From Gymnopilus junonius (Eukaryota; Basidiomycota; Agaricomycetes; Agaricales; Galerinaceae): DNA of 44,495 nucleotides. Under the pieces are notes generated by a model. It ran no database searches, was not told the DNA's origin, and saw nothing but the letters and a program-made list of their open reading frames with translations. The DNA lies in the NCBI GenBank assembly GCA_015501075.1, contig JADNYJ010000278.1, forward strand, positions 1 to 44,495, in the 5' to 3' direction. Positions within the stretch are counted from its first letter, which is position 1, and each line of letters opens with the position of its first letter. Positions 22,029-32,052 of the stretch are shown here, in pieces. Position numbers and translations under genes: made by a program.

Positions 22029-23118
22029 CTATCTATTGATGAGCACGCTTTGCTGGGCCTCATACATCCTCATCCCTTCTAATCCTCCGTCATCCTCATC
22101 CTCATCCTCCTCCTCATCCTCCTCTGAATCTGATGACTCATCCCTTTTCCTCTTCAACACCTTGACCTCTCCCTCGCTATCACTCCTCGTTTCCGCATCC
22201 GACCTCTCGTCCTCCTGTTCACCCATCACGCTCCGACTACCTCCTTCTCTGACTCCTCCAACTCCTCCACTCATCCACCTCAACCTTCTTCCCTGCGTCT
22301 AAGGCTGCCACGACCCTCTCATACCTTTCGTTCAAATACTCCGCCTCTGCATAGATTCCCTCCTGGTCCGACGGTACATACTCCGATGCACTTGGCTCCG
22401 ACAGTGCATATGGGGGATCTTGGATCCAAGACATGTCTTCCAACAAGTCCCGGATCTCCCTCAGGTATCGAGCAATGTGCTCGATACCCGGCCCTTTCTG
22501 CGCCTCCGCTGTCATCTTGGGCTTGGTTTTTGCCACCCCCGTCACCTTGGCTGGTCATACCTCCGACTCCGCCTGACCCTCCGACCTCGCAGCTCCTCCG
22601 CTGATCTTGCAAGCCTTGCGCTGCACTTGGCAGCACTTGCACGATGCCACCTTGCTGGTACCCTCCCTAAAAACAAATCACAAGTCAAAAATTAAATCAT
22701 AACAAAGAAAAATTAAAAATGGGACTTACCTAGGCCATAGGCACTTCACCCCCGCCTGCACGCACCAAATGCAGATGACTCCTACCACCGCCTCATACAC
22801 TCCGGCTGACTCCCACATCACGACTGCCTTCTGCTGCATCACAGCCGCCTTCTCAACCTTCTTCTTTCCCTTTGCAGTTTTCCTCCGCTCCGCCTCTGCC
22901 GCTTTCTCTGCCTCTACTGCCACCTCCGCTTCGGCCGCCTTCCATGCTTCTTCTGCTGCCTGTTCCACCTCTGCATGCTCCTCTGCCTCCCATCGCCTCT
23001 GCTCCATCCGCTCCCGCTTCTGACGAAGCTCTTCCCTCTGGAGTGCAAGTTTCTGCTCCTGCTCTTTGAGGTCTTCGAGGTTTTCGAAATCCTCCGAGTC
23101 AGAATCGGTGTGCGACAT
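22029..23118 (-). pseudogene. Antisense gene in the chromovirus: coiled coil plus Zn2Cys6-like cluster
   Basis: Opposite to gag-pol, between the chromodomain and the right LTR. ATG 23118 gives MSHTDSDSEDFENLEDLKEQ and then a long Glu/Arg/Ala-rich coiled coil. Exon 1 ends at 22730; a 63-bp intron (22667-22729, GTAAGT...TTTTAG) joins in phase to exon 2. Across the junction the cysteines read CX2CX6CX12CX2CX6C (CIWCVQAGVKC, then CKCCQVQRKAC), which fits the spacing of fungal Zn2Cys6 clusters. Exon 2 then has a TGA (22555-22557, Arg expected), a helical region (IEHIARYLREIRDLLEDMSW), a 1-base frame change near 22265, and an acidic tail with a basic NLS-like KVLKRKRDE. This suggests a nuclear protein, perhaps DNA-binding; the function is unknown. 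Its promoter would lie in or near the right LTR. Confidence 0.65.
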
Positions 23119-23232
23119 AATGATGGGGGGAGGTAGAATGACGATATTGAAGAGAGGACTGAACGAAAATTTCAAAACAACCAAAACCAACCAGCACATG
23201 ACCATTCCCATGCACAGGCCTCAAGGTTCGGC

Positions 23233-23247
23233 CTAAGGGGGAAATAC
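23233..23247 (+). promoter_or_regulatory. Polypurine tract before the right LTR
   Basis: AAGGGGGAAA lies directly upstream of the right LTR. This is the expected position and composition for plus-strand DNA priming by the element's reverse transcriptase. Confidence 0.75.
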
Positions 23248-23721
23248 TGTTATATACGTGCCTCCAACCAACTCCGATCTCCGACTATATGAACTCCGAC
23301 CTCATGATCCCCTCGAAGTACTACAAGTCCCAGAACATGTAGACACTTAGATTACACATAGCTAGTCAACTCCGAGTAGCACAGAGTAACTTACATGTCT
23401 GCCTGCTCACTAGTACATGTATGGTCTCTGCTTAGTTTCCTCCGTAGTATAAAAACTTAGAACTATTATTAGGTACCTTAGTTCGTATATTGTCCGTTAA
23501 TCAATCCATGCTCTCTACTCTGCTCTCTCATTCCGATCCGACTCTGAAATTCGAGACAACATCCAGACAACGGAGCACAACACACACGTTGAAGCTGAAG
23601 TCTCAACCCTATGTCTACATATGTTATGCTAAGACCAACTCCGACACTGATGTACTCTGATGTAGCTCCGACGTGGATCTCCTCTGCCTACTCCGCCCTT
23701 CCCTTCATCGAGAATTTAACA
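23248..23721 (+). repeat. Right LTR
   Basis: 474 bp, TGTTATATA to TTTAACA, aligned along its whole length with the left LTR. About 26 substitutions by eye, all transitions, and four 1-base indels. A TATA box is conserved at 23448-23454. Confidence 0.95.
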
Positions 23722-23726
23722 ATGAG
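23722..23726 (+). repeat. Target-site duplication ATGAG, right copy
   Basis: Exact copy of 16429-16433 immediately after the TAACA end of the right LTR. Reading stays in frame from the Plavaka block before the left LTR into the block after this copy. Confidence 0.95.
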
Positions 23727-25336
23727 GATTGGACTCAGCAGCATTTTCAGATCTTCTGAAAATTGAAGGGGCAAGGGCTAGCATTTCTTCATTGTGTATC
23801 AAATCAATTTACCATGTTGTAGGTTTGAGAATGACTCAGGCTTTCATACAAGACCTTGGAGCAACTCAACAGGATAATTGATGACTGCCTACCTAGCAGG
23901 CCTCAATTTTGATGTCATGAAGTTGTCCAAGGTGGTGAGGTACTTGAGTTCTTCTTGCAAGATAAACTCAAGTGTCTCAGAGCATTATGGGGTGACACCA
24001 ACTTTGTTTATTTGAACCCAAATGTCAATATGCAGATGAAGACTGCACAATTTGGCTGTACCATGATATGCATACAGGAAAGTGGTGGTGGACAACTCAG
24101 GTATTTTATCTTGCCTGAAACTGCATTACTGGTTGCTCATTCTTTATTTCTTCTAGAAAAAGGTTCAAAGCTCAACTCAATGAAAGAACTGCACTATCAT
24201 TCCAATCATCATCTCCTCTGACAAAACTCAGCTTATGTCATTTAAGGGGAAAATGGCCTACCCAGTCTATATGACCATCAGCAACCTCCCAAAGCACATC
24301 TGACAAAAACCTTCTCACCAGGGCCAAGTCTTGATTGCCTATCTTCCAACATCTAAGCTTGACCACATCACCAATAAGGCCTCATGCTATTGCTGTCTTT
24401 CAAACCTTTTTCACCATTGTATGCACTACATTCTCAAGCTGCTGGAGAGGATTGTTCAGGAAGGCATAATTCTTGTCAGCAGTGATGGCACAGCAAGAAG
24501 GTGTTATCCTATTCTCACAGCATATGTAGGGGACTATCCTGAACAGGTTCTGGTTGGCCTCATGAAAAACAGTGACTGTCCCATCTGTCCTGCATTGTGC
24601 AATCAAATTGGCAAGTTGGATAGCATCTTAGAGCCCCATGATACAGAACATATCATTGAGGCTCTCAATTCAATCAAAGATGGTGTGAAGGAGTTTGCAG
24701 ATGCATGTGCTTGGGAACAGATTAAGCCAGTCCAGGGCATCTTCTGGAAGGACCTGCCTTACATCAATATCTACTGCTCAATTACCCCCAATATCCTCCA
24801 CCAGTTGTTTCAAGGACTCCTTATAGCATGGATCAGAGCAGTGTGTGGAGATACAGAGATTGATGCTAGATGCTGCCACCTTCCACTGAATCACCACATT
24901 TGCCTCTTTCTTAAAGGCATTTTACACTTGCCTTGGGTGACTGGAACTGAACATGATCAGATCTCATGATTCCTTCTGGCACTGGTGGCTGATATTCATC
25001 TCCCAGGCAGACACTCAAATGTACAGCTTGTATGAGCTGTGTGAGCTGTCCTTGATTTCATATATCTTGCCCAATACCCTATCCACACCTTAGAAACCCT
25101 CACCCAATTAGACAATGCACTTCAGCACTTCCACAAAAATTGTGATATCTTTATTTCTCTGGGAATCTGATCACACTTCAACATCCAAAGCTTCACTACA
25201 TTGGACACTATCACCAATTTATTGAGCTTTATGGAACCCCAGACAACTTCAACACTGAGTACACTGAATGACTTCACATTGACCTTGCCAAAGAAGCTTA
25301 TGAATCCACAAATTTCAAAGATGAATTCCCACAAAT
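23727..25336 (+). pseudogene. Plavaka-type transposase, block 2 (core)
   Basis: Continues block 1 directly: GLDSAAFSDLLKIEG, then RIIDDCLPSRPQF, CLRALWGDTNFVYL, IIPIIISSDKTQL, LIAYLPTSKLDHITNKA, ARRCYPILTAYVGDYPEQVL, CPICPALC, ITPNILHQLFQGLL and KDEFPQ. These are the hallmark motifs of Plavaka transposases in their usual order. An intron with GT-AG ends is likely at about 24099-24159. TGA stops at 23910, 24181, 24301, 24967, 25168 and 25269 each replace an Arg expected in the family, as CGA to TGA. The frame ends abruptly at 25336 and resumes at 32053. Confidence 0.85.
25331..25336 (+). repeat. ACAAAT, left flank of the second insertion
   Basis: The same six bases occur at 32053-32058. Joining the Plavaka frame across one copy gives an uninterrupted, family-like reading (DEFPQ followed by AVYLEQKEHVMQHEKYI). 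This supports a 6-bp (perhaps longer, mutated) target duplication. Confidence 0.6.
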
Positions 25337-25588
25337 GACAGCCTACACTGCTATTTTTATGAAAGGTTGATCTAACCTCAACTTCATGATCTGGCCACTG
25401 GATTTTCACACATCTCATGGCATTCTCCCACAGGTGGCAGCCAGCATCAATTTGCCATTATATCATCATGTTGCCAGGTGGATGTTGCCGCTATGTGATA
25501 AGTAAAGCTGGAGAGAAGCTGGAGAAAGAACTGGTAGATCTGTGTGGTGGCAGCAGTCCCAATGGTGTGTCAGTTCATATCATCCATA

Positions 25589-25728
25589 TGACAGCCCATT
25601 TGTAAATTAGCTGATGCAAAATATTGAGGCTATGAGATCTAGCAGAATGTAAATACATTGACAGGCATTTGTGATGTAGCTGACACAAAATATCAAGGCT
25701 ACGAGATCTAGCAGGATGTAAATACATG
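25589..25728 (+). repeat. Two tandem 69-70-bp units
   Basis: Two adjacent copies share TGACAG, AGCTGA, CAAAATAT, GAGATCTAGCAG and ATGTAAATACAT. Nearly all differences are transitions. They lie about 250 bp inside the left end of the 6.7-kb insertion, so they may be subterminal repeats. The 9-mer ATGACAGCC at 25588 also occurs at the element's left end (25335). Confidence 0.75.
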
Positions 25729-25989
25729 CCTTGTCAGCCTGAGTGTGTCTATTATTCTAGCTCAACCTCAATTTTTGGGACACAGGTAAGTCAGGCCTTG
25801 AAAATCTATATATTTATGAGGTGGTTGATCTAGTAGTGAGATGCCACAATCTATTAACATCAGCTGAAGCTCATAATTATGGTACATGCTGGCAGGCTGG
25901 AGCAGAACTTGGAATTATGACAAATAGATACTGACATACTGTAGAATGAAAAGAGAGGAAAAAAGAATGATGAGCTGAACATTAGGCCA

Positions 25990-27332
25990 TGCAGGGAATG
26001 GAGGAACTAATCATCAGTCCTCTCTGAGGACTGTTTTGAAGGGTGCCTGCCAAGGGGAATCATCATCAGGGATGACATATGTGGTTTTGTCCCCATACTT
26101 TTCATGATCTTTTTCCAGAATTCACTTGAAAGCACTGTCAAAGAGAGAGGTAAGCAAGATCCAGGTGGAAAACTTGAAGAACCAATGAAGTACCATTTAA
26201 TCTTGTCTTTATCCTGACCAGCCTTTGTGTGAATCTCAAGCAACTGTTCATCAACTTTATTCCAATACTTGGGATCACCATCGGATATGTCCTTGATGAA
26301 GAGGGCACACTAGAATCAGAATAAGTATGGCATTTCAAACAGTGAGTATGAGTTATATGTAAGTCTTACAAGAAGTGCAAGCCAGGCACAGAGAGCAGGA
26401 ATGGCAGCAAGCTGGGTGTTAGTGATCACATTGAGAGCAAGTGAATAAATAGTCTCCAAAGAGCTATCAGAATCCCTGAAGCTGGCCCTGATCTAAAGAA
26501 CATAAAGTTAGAGTATTTCGCTTTTTTAGGCTCTGAATGCTTACAGCTTTCTTAATTTTGGAGTGAGCTTGAGTGAGTTCTTCTTTGATAGCACTGTTGA
26601 TAACTTTCTTGGCAAAGACATTGAGATCAATGTTATTGGGAACATGAACATGGTCATGCATAATGATATTCTAGTCAAATATAATCAATAATCTTAGAAA
26701 GAGGTGCAGGATTTGAACTTACAAAAACATGATCTCATGGGGTATTGCCTTTGTAGGCACTTAGTTTTGATGACAAGAGTATGACCATGATATAATTCTT
26801 GATGTTGTCCTGCATTTTGTGAATGAGATGGTCAAGTCTTATAGAAAACACTATAATGAATGATACCATCAAAGGCTGTGAAACAGTGAAAGCCGGAGAG
26901 GCCTTGACCATGTTGTTCAACTTGTTCTTGGTGGCCAACAGTTGTGTATAGATTATGATGTCATGGCCAATTGAAGTGGACTGGGTGTTGAGATTTAGTA
27001 CTGAGGTCCAGGCCATAGATATAACTTACCTTTATAAACTCATCAATGCTCTCAACTTGGTAGGGGTGGAGTTTCAAGCACTGAGCTTGTCAACAAGCCT
27101 TAATGCCCTCAGCATGCAATGAGCTGGCACCTGGTACTGACAACTGTGTGGATGGCATTGAGGAGCTGACCTCAGAAGGCTCACTGTCTGGGCCAGTGCC
27201 AGCTGGCAATATTCCAGGTGGAACATCTTCATCATCATCTTCCATGGGTGGTGGACTTGAGGCCATAAGATCATCAAGGGGAAGAGGAGATGTTCCTCTT
27301 CAAGAAGAAGGTGGAGGGGGACTGGAAGACAT
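25990..27332 (-). pseudogene. Repeat-associated protein with LKLHPYQVESIDEF motif
   Basis: ATG 27332 gives MSSSPPPPSS, then a Pro/Ser and acidic stretch (ASSPPPMEDDDEDVPPGI), then LKLHPYQVESIDEFIK. Further exons carry LLATKNKLNN, NIDLNVFAKKVINSAIKEEL and, near the end, LLEIHTKAGQDKDKIKWYF. GT-AG introns join the pieces (for example a donor GTAAGT near 27029). I have seen this order of motifs in many Agaricomycete hypothetical proteins near DNA transposons; no biochemical role is known to me. TGA stops replace Arg at two or more places (in the Ser-rich start and just before LKLHPYQ), so the copy is dead. It lies head to head with the large gene at 27584, which suggests joint function. Confidence 0.5.
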
Positions 27333-27583
27333 CAATTATAAAATTAAGATTGTAGAGCCTAAGAAAAGAGGGAGAAGTGGTTTGAGTCAAAGAGGAAGAG
27401 AGGTGAGTAAAACCAATTTCAACCAACACATGACCCAGTAAAAAGAAACTCAGACAGCTTCTGCTGGAATCCCATTTGGCCACAGTCATCCATAAAACAC
27501 TGGCAGCATGAAAGGAAAGAAAGCAGCAGACTTACCCAATGGTATGTTAAAACAATTGGCACCTTTACAAAAGTTTTTAAAAC
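27333..27583. promoter_or_regulatory. Possible bidirectional promoter of the two-gene insert
   Basis: Only about 250 bp separate the two divergent start codons. No TATA box or other motif is convincing. The call rests on gene layout alone. Confidence 0.3.
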
Positions 27584-30500
27584 ATGTTAGGATTCGAAAT
27601 GCATCCAATGGAAAGAAAGTTCCAATGCACCATCTGTCAAAAATATAATCCGGTTGATTTTTGTGGAGAATGGATTATTCGAAAAAGTATTGCCCTGCAC
27701 CTCAAGTCATCTGTGCACAAGTGGTCCCTGGAATTGAAGGCAGCTTCTCTTGCCCATGATGTGGAAGTCAAGCCCAACACAAATCATGCCATCTATAATG
27801 AGCAATTCACTCTTTCAAAGGGTTTTACAATTAGTGAAAACATGATTTCAGTGGATAAGTCACATAAAGCATCAATCCATGAACAAGAGATGTGGTGGAA
27901 TTATGATCTAGCAGGCAGCTCCAAGTTGTTTTCAATGGATGAAGGCCCAGAAGAGGTCTCAGTGTGGAAACAAAAAGAAGTTGAGACATTACTAGAGAAG
28001 TCAGGTCCTTGGGGAGGAGATGAAGCATGGAATGAGAAGGAATCACTGGATGAGCTGGATGAGCAATGGGACAATGCTGAACAGGATGACATACTTAAAG
28101 AAATATTGGGGAACATCAGTGAGTATCTGCACTTTTTAAGAGCTTGTAGTGGACACTCATATTTCTTAAAAACATAGTCAGGGAGTGAGAACAGTCAGAG
28201 GTGCAAGAGCTTCTGGGAGAAAACAACAAGTTCCTGTGGTCACCATATCATTCAAAGCTGGAATTCCTCCTTGATACAATTGACAGCTTACCTTGGCTGC
28301 ATCTATCAGGTTCAACAATGAAAGTGATCTTGTGGTTGCTTCATGAAATTGGAGTCAAGAATGTCCCATCATTTGATGTGCTAAGAAAAAGACAGTGCAA
28401 TGTCTGTGATAAAGCAGGGGTGCCAATGATTAGCTAGAAGTCACCCAAAGGAAATGCTTTCTCTTTCAATGACCCAAGGGTGGTACTGGCAAATGTAAGT
28501 CATATTCATAGCTCAGTGTTTGGATGGGATCAGCTGAAGAATCATTTGAAAAGGATTGGAATAATCCACTGGTTAGAAAACACATACACTGATACCCAGT
28601 CATACCCAAGGATGGTCTCATCTCTGAAGTTTGGCATGGAAGGAAGTGGCAGCAAGATGTTGATTGGCATGTTCTAAGCCCGATGTATGATGCTGGCAAT
28701 GAACAGCACTTCTTTATTGATGAGCCTGCCAGCCTTCATGATGGACAGATGGTCATCCCAATCTGATGGCTTGAAGATGAAGAAGGAAAGGTGTGGGCTG
28801 ATGCATGGGAGATTGTGCTTGATCAAATCACAGTAAGATTGGATTTCTCACATTGCTGAATAAGTGACACTGACTCCTGCATCAGATTTAAAGGCCTTGT
28901 CAACAATTGACGATGCTCAAAGCATATTGATTCAAGCATGCCAACTTCATAATTGTATGCCTGACCTCGAAGCTAACAATTTATTGCCACAGTGGTCTGC
29001 TAAGACCATTGCTGATGGACATGTATCTTGAATGCCAAATCCGGACTGCATTCTTGCAGAAGGAGATCCTATTTACACAAGTTTTATTAATGTTTTCAGA
29101 GACAATGTATCAGGTAACAAATCAAAGAGTTGGAATATGCATTTGAATATCTACATCACCCACAGGAATCTACCATGGCAGCTGTTGAATCAACAAATAC
29201 ATATCCACTTTCTGTCTTGCTCACCTCAGGCAAGTGTCCCAGAGCAGTTTGAGGGAATTAAAAAGACTATTGAGTAAGTCCATTTATCTCTGAGTCATTC
29301 AAAGCAATTTCTTCAAAGCTAATTTACTTCTGGAATTTCCCAGATCAATGCATGAGAATCCTGTGAAGGTCAGAGACCCAAAAACAGGGAATATTGAACA
29401 TTTCTGCATATTTTGCAACTGTGAACCAGGAGATAATCCCATGCAAAGTGAAGCCTCTGGTCATATTGGTGGGAATGGAAATTATCCATGTTGAAAATGT
29501 GAAGTCAGGGGAATCCAAAAAGTCAAAGAAAGCAATGAAGGCTCCCATTCTATCTTTCAGGTAGCATTGAACTTTGTTCAACTTTCCAATGTCAACTAAG
29601 CAATTGACTGTGTTTAGACAGGTCCTCCATGCTCAGGTAAAAAAACCTTACAGCTTGTAGAACAGCAGGTTCAAGCTGCTTGCCTCAGAGTCACTCAAAC
29701 TGTGAAAGATCTTCAAACTGAAACAGGCATCAAGGATGTATATATGCAGCACTGGATCAACACCCTCATCGATCATGCATGCACCTTGCAACAACAGAAT
29801 CCCAGACTGTCTGCTGCCCAAGTACAAGCCATGCTCATGTATTGGGTTAATGCCAATAAATCTACCATCTATAATTCATTTTTAATACTCAAAGGTTTGC
29901 ATGACTGGTCCTTAATTCATCCTTTCTGCTTGTTATTGAATAAACAAATATTAGGCTTCGATCCCATGATTGACACACCTATAGAAATTTTGCATACAAT
30001 TTTACTCAGTATTGTCAAATATATCTGGTACATCGCTTATAAGCAATGGAGTCCTGCCCACCAGAAGACCTACTTGACATGCCTTCAGGCAACCAATACA
30101 AGTGGTTTATCCATTCATCCCATTTGAACCCATTATATCATGCAATATGCAAACTCACTCAATGGGCGCCAACTCAAAACACTAGTACAGGTCAATGCAT
30201 TTCATGTCTATGACCTTGTTGATGAGAATAAATTTATCCTTACCAAGGCTGTTGGAGAGTTATCAGCACTGCTCTGGTTTCCCGAGATTTCAAACCTCGA
30301 ACAGTATTTGGTGAGTTTCTTGACTACAGCAATTTCAATCCTTTCTAACAATTTTTGACAGGGAGATGTTGAAGTAGTGGCAGCAAATGTTCTTGACATT
30401 GCTGCTTTGATAGATCCAACCAAAATCATCACAAAAATGAAGTACCACCTTCTCAATCATTTAAAAGAGGACATCATTTGATTTGGCCCTTTGATTGGTC

Positions 30501-31811
30501 TGGCAATAGAAGTCTTCGAGAGCTTCAACTCAATTTTTCATGCCTGTTCAATTGTTTCAAATCATTTAGCTCCCAGTTGTGACATTGCCAATCAGCTTGC
30601 ATGGCAGGAAACTGTCAAGCACTTACTTTCAGGAGGTTGGTGGCAAGACAAGCAGGAGGAATGGACATGGCCTGGAGCATCTTTATGGTCCTTTTTAGAT
30701 TCCAATCCCTTCTTATGAGAATTGGTTGGCTGGGGAAAGGATAAATTGGAGGTTACCACCCCTGGTAAGTACACAATATTATGATTCAATGTTGATTCAG
30801 AATCACTGACATGTTTCAATGAATTAGGCACAGTACATTTGGTCCCAGAAAAACGCGGAGATGACAACAAGCTGCAAAAACATCAAGCTATCTCATGGAC
30901 AAGTAGTGCAGCAGCTGGAGCCATGAACATCAATGATTACATCACTGAGGCTGTTTCGCTGTGCTATCAAGGACTATATGTTGTTGCGAGATCACAAGAT
31001 CAATGTAGGAAGGGATCCTGGGTATTCACCCAAAAGTCAGCCATGGTAAACTTCTCATCCATTCATATCTCATCCACTCTTGAACTTATTCAATCCTCAG
31101 GAGCCCCCTGTGACTGGTAAAATTCTTGAGATCTTGCAAGCAACTGGTGCTTCTGAGTCAAAAACATATGTTGTTCTTGGCATCTTCCAACTCTCCTCAC
31201 TAAGGCATGAAATTTTTCGAATGCCAGTTCTTACATGAAGGTTGGGGGAAAAGACAAGTCTAATACTGCCAGCAAAGGTAAGTCTCATCTATAACCACAG
31301 CTAGTATCTAGATACTTTTTGTTACTGACTCGTATGGTGAATCTAGGATATACTTTTTGAGTACAATGTTCAGCATGATTGCCAACATGCAGGTTGTACT
31401 GCTTCTGGCAGTCAAAATGTTATGCAAGAGTGGATTATGACAGATTTGGTTGAGAAATATATTGAGCACAAACCCATTGATCAGTTCATCATGAACACTC
31501 ATGCTTTCCACAATGCTCACCTGCTTTGCAGAATTGTTCCATGCAACCTAATTGAACCTATTCCATTCACAGAAGACTAAAAAACCCATCATGATCAAAT
31601 CGTGAAAACATTGAGAAACACCCAGGATGCTAAATGTGCAATGGCCGCATTAAAGAAGCAAGATGCTACCAACAAGTGCAAGCATGCTGAGGCTGACAAT
31701 GGTGTCTGGGAAGGGGAAATCCAGCAAAGTGCTGCAGCTCATGATGAGGAGGATGGGGGAGCTGAAATGGACATAGACCAGTCACTAGAAAATACATGGC
31801 CAAGTTTATAG
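27584..31811 (+). pseudogene. Large transposon-associated protein with N-terminal zinc finger
   Basis: ATG 27584 leads into a finger with CX2C and HX6H (FQCTICQKYNPVDFCGEW, then LHLKSSVHKW), followed by an acidic region (MWWNYDLAGSSKLFSMDEG). Then come SKLEFLLDTIDSLPWLHLS, ILWLLHEIGVKNVPSFDVL, VWHGRKWQQDVDW and LSPMYDAGNEQHF. A Cys/His site follows (SGHIGGNGNYPC and KCEVRG). Later motifs are [56 protein letters not shown] and VKHLLSGGWW. The C-terminus has HDCQHAGCTASG and HAFHNAHLLCRIVP. The order is that of a large protein family seen many times per genome in Agaricomycetes and presumed to be transposase-like. Several introns are needed. TGA stops stand where Arg is expected (for example between NYPC and KCE), so it is inactive. 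Confidence 0.55.
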
Positions 31812-32052
31812 TAGATACCTGAATACCACCTTGCAATACTATGTCCCCCAGCTCATTACCAGCTTGCATCATCATCCTGGACACAGGTCCAGCTTGATTG
31901 CAGCTGCCATGGTATCCCTGCTCAGTAGGTATTTAGGGATGTAGGTGATGGCAAAAAGCCATTGGCTGTTCAAAACCTGCTGTCACGATACCTCCATATC
32001 AGCTTTCCATGTGTCGGACATCATTTGGGCCCAGATTTTTATGTCATGTCAT

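Larger units (their letters stand above)
16434..23721 (+). mobile_element. Ty3/Gypsy chromovirus, complete in structure but inactivated
   Basis: Two LTRs of 472 and 474 bp, a target duplication ATGAG, gag with a zinc knuckle, and pol in the order protease, reverse transcriptase, RNase H, integrase, chromodomain define a Ty3/Gypsy chromovirus of 7288 bp. Unlike the flanking DNA it keeps many CG dinucleotides, so it is the younger layer. At least eight TGA stops and several frame changes make it non-autonomous. Between pol and the right LTR it carries an extra gene on the opposite strand. Confidence 0.95.
25337..32052. mobile_element. 6.7-kb insertion with two divergent genes
   Basis: Interrupts the Plavaka transposase between conserved residues and is flanked by ACAAAT. 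It contains a minus-strand gene (25990-27332) and a large plus-strand gene (27584-31811) whose starts face away from each other across about 250 bp, so they may share a promoter. The outer ends read ATGACA on the left and TGTCAT on the right if the flanking AT is included, a 6-bp inverted match; no longer inverted repeat is visible. I recognise both proteins as belonging to families that are frequent in Agaricomycete repeat regions, but I do not know a name for the element. Confidence 0.5.

Noticed and set aside
22036..23023. Plus-strand Ser/Ala/Pro-rich frames before the right LTR
   Set aside because: They mirror the acidic and coiled-coil parts of the antisense gene, which has a phase-consistent intron and ordered cysteines.
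27103..27441. Plus-strand frame rich in Gly/Ser/Glu
   Set aside because: It is antisense to the first exon of the minus-strand gene, whose motif LKLHPYQVESIDEF is family-like; the plus frame is not.
16434..32052. Neurospora-type RIP at CpA
   Set aside because: Stops are TGA from CGA and the LTR differences sit at CG sites; CpA-directed mutation would have produced many TAA and TAG stops.
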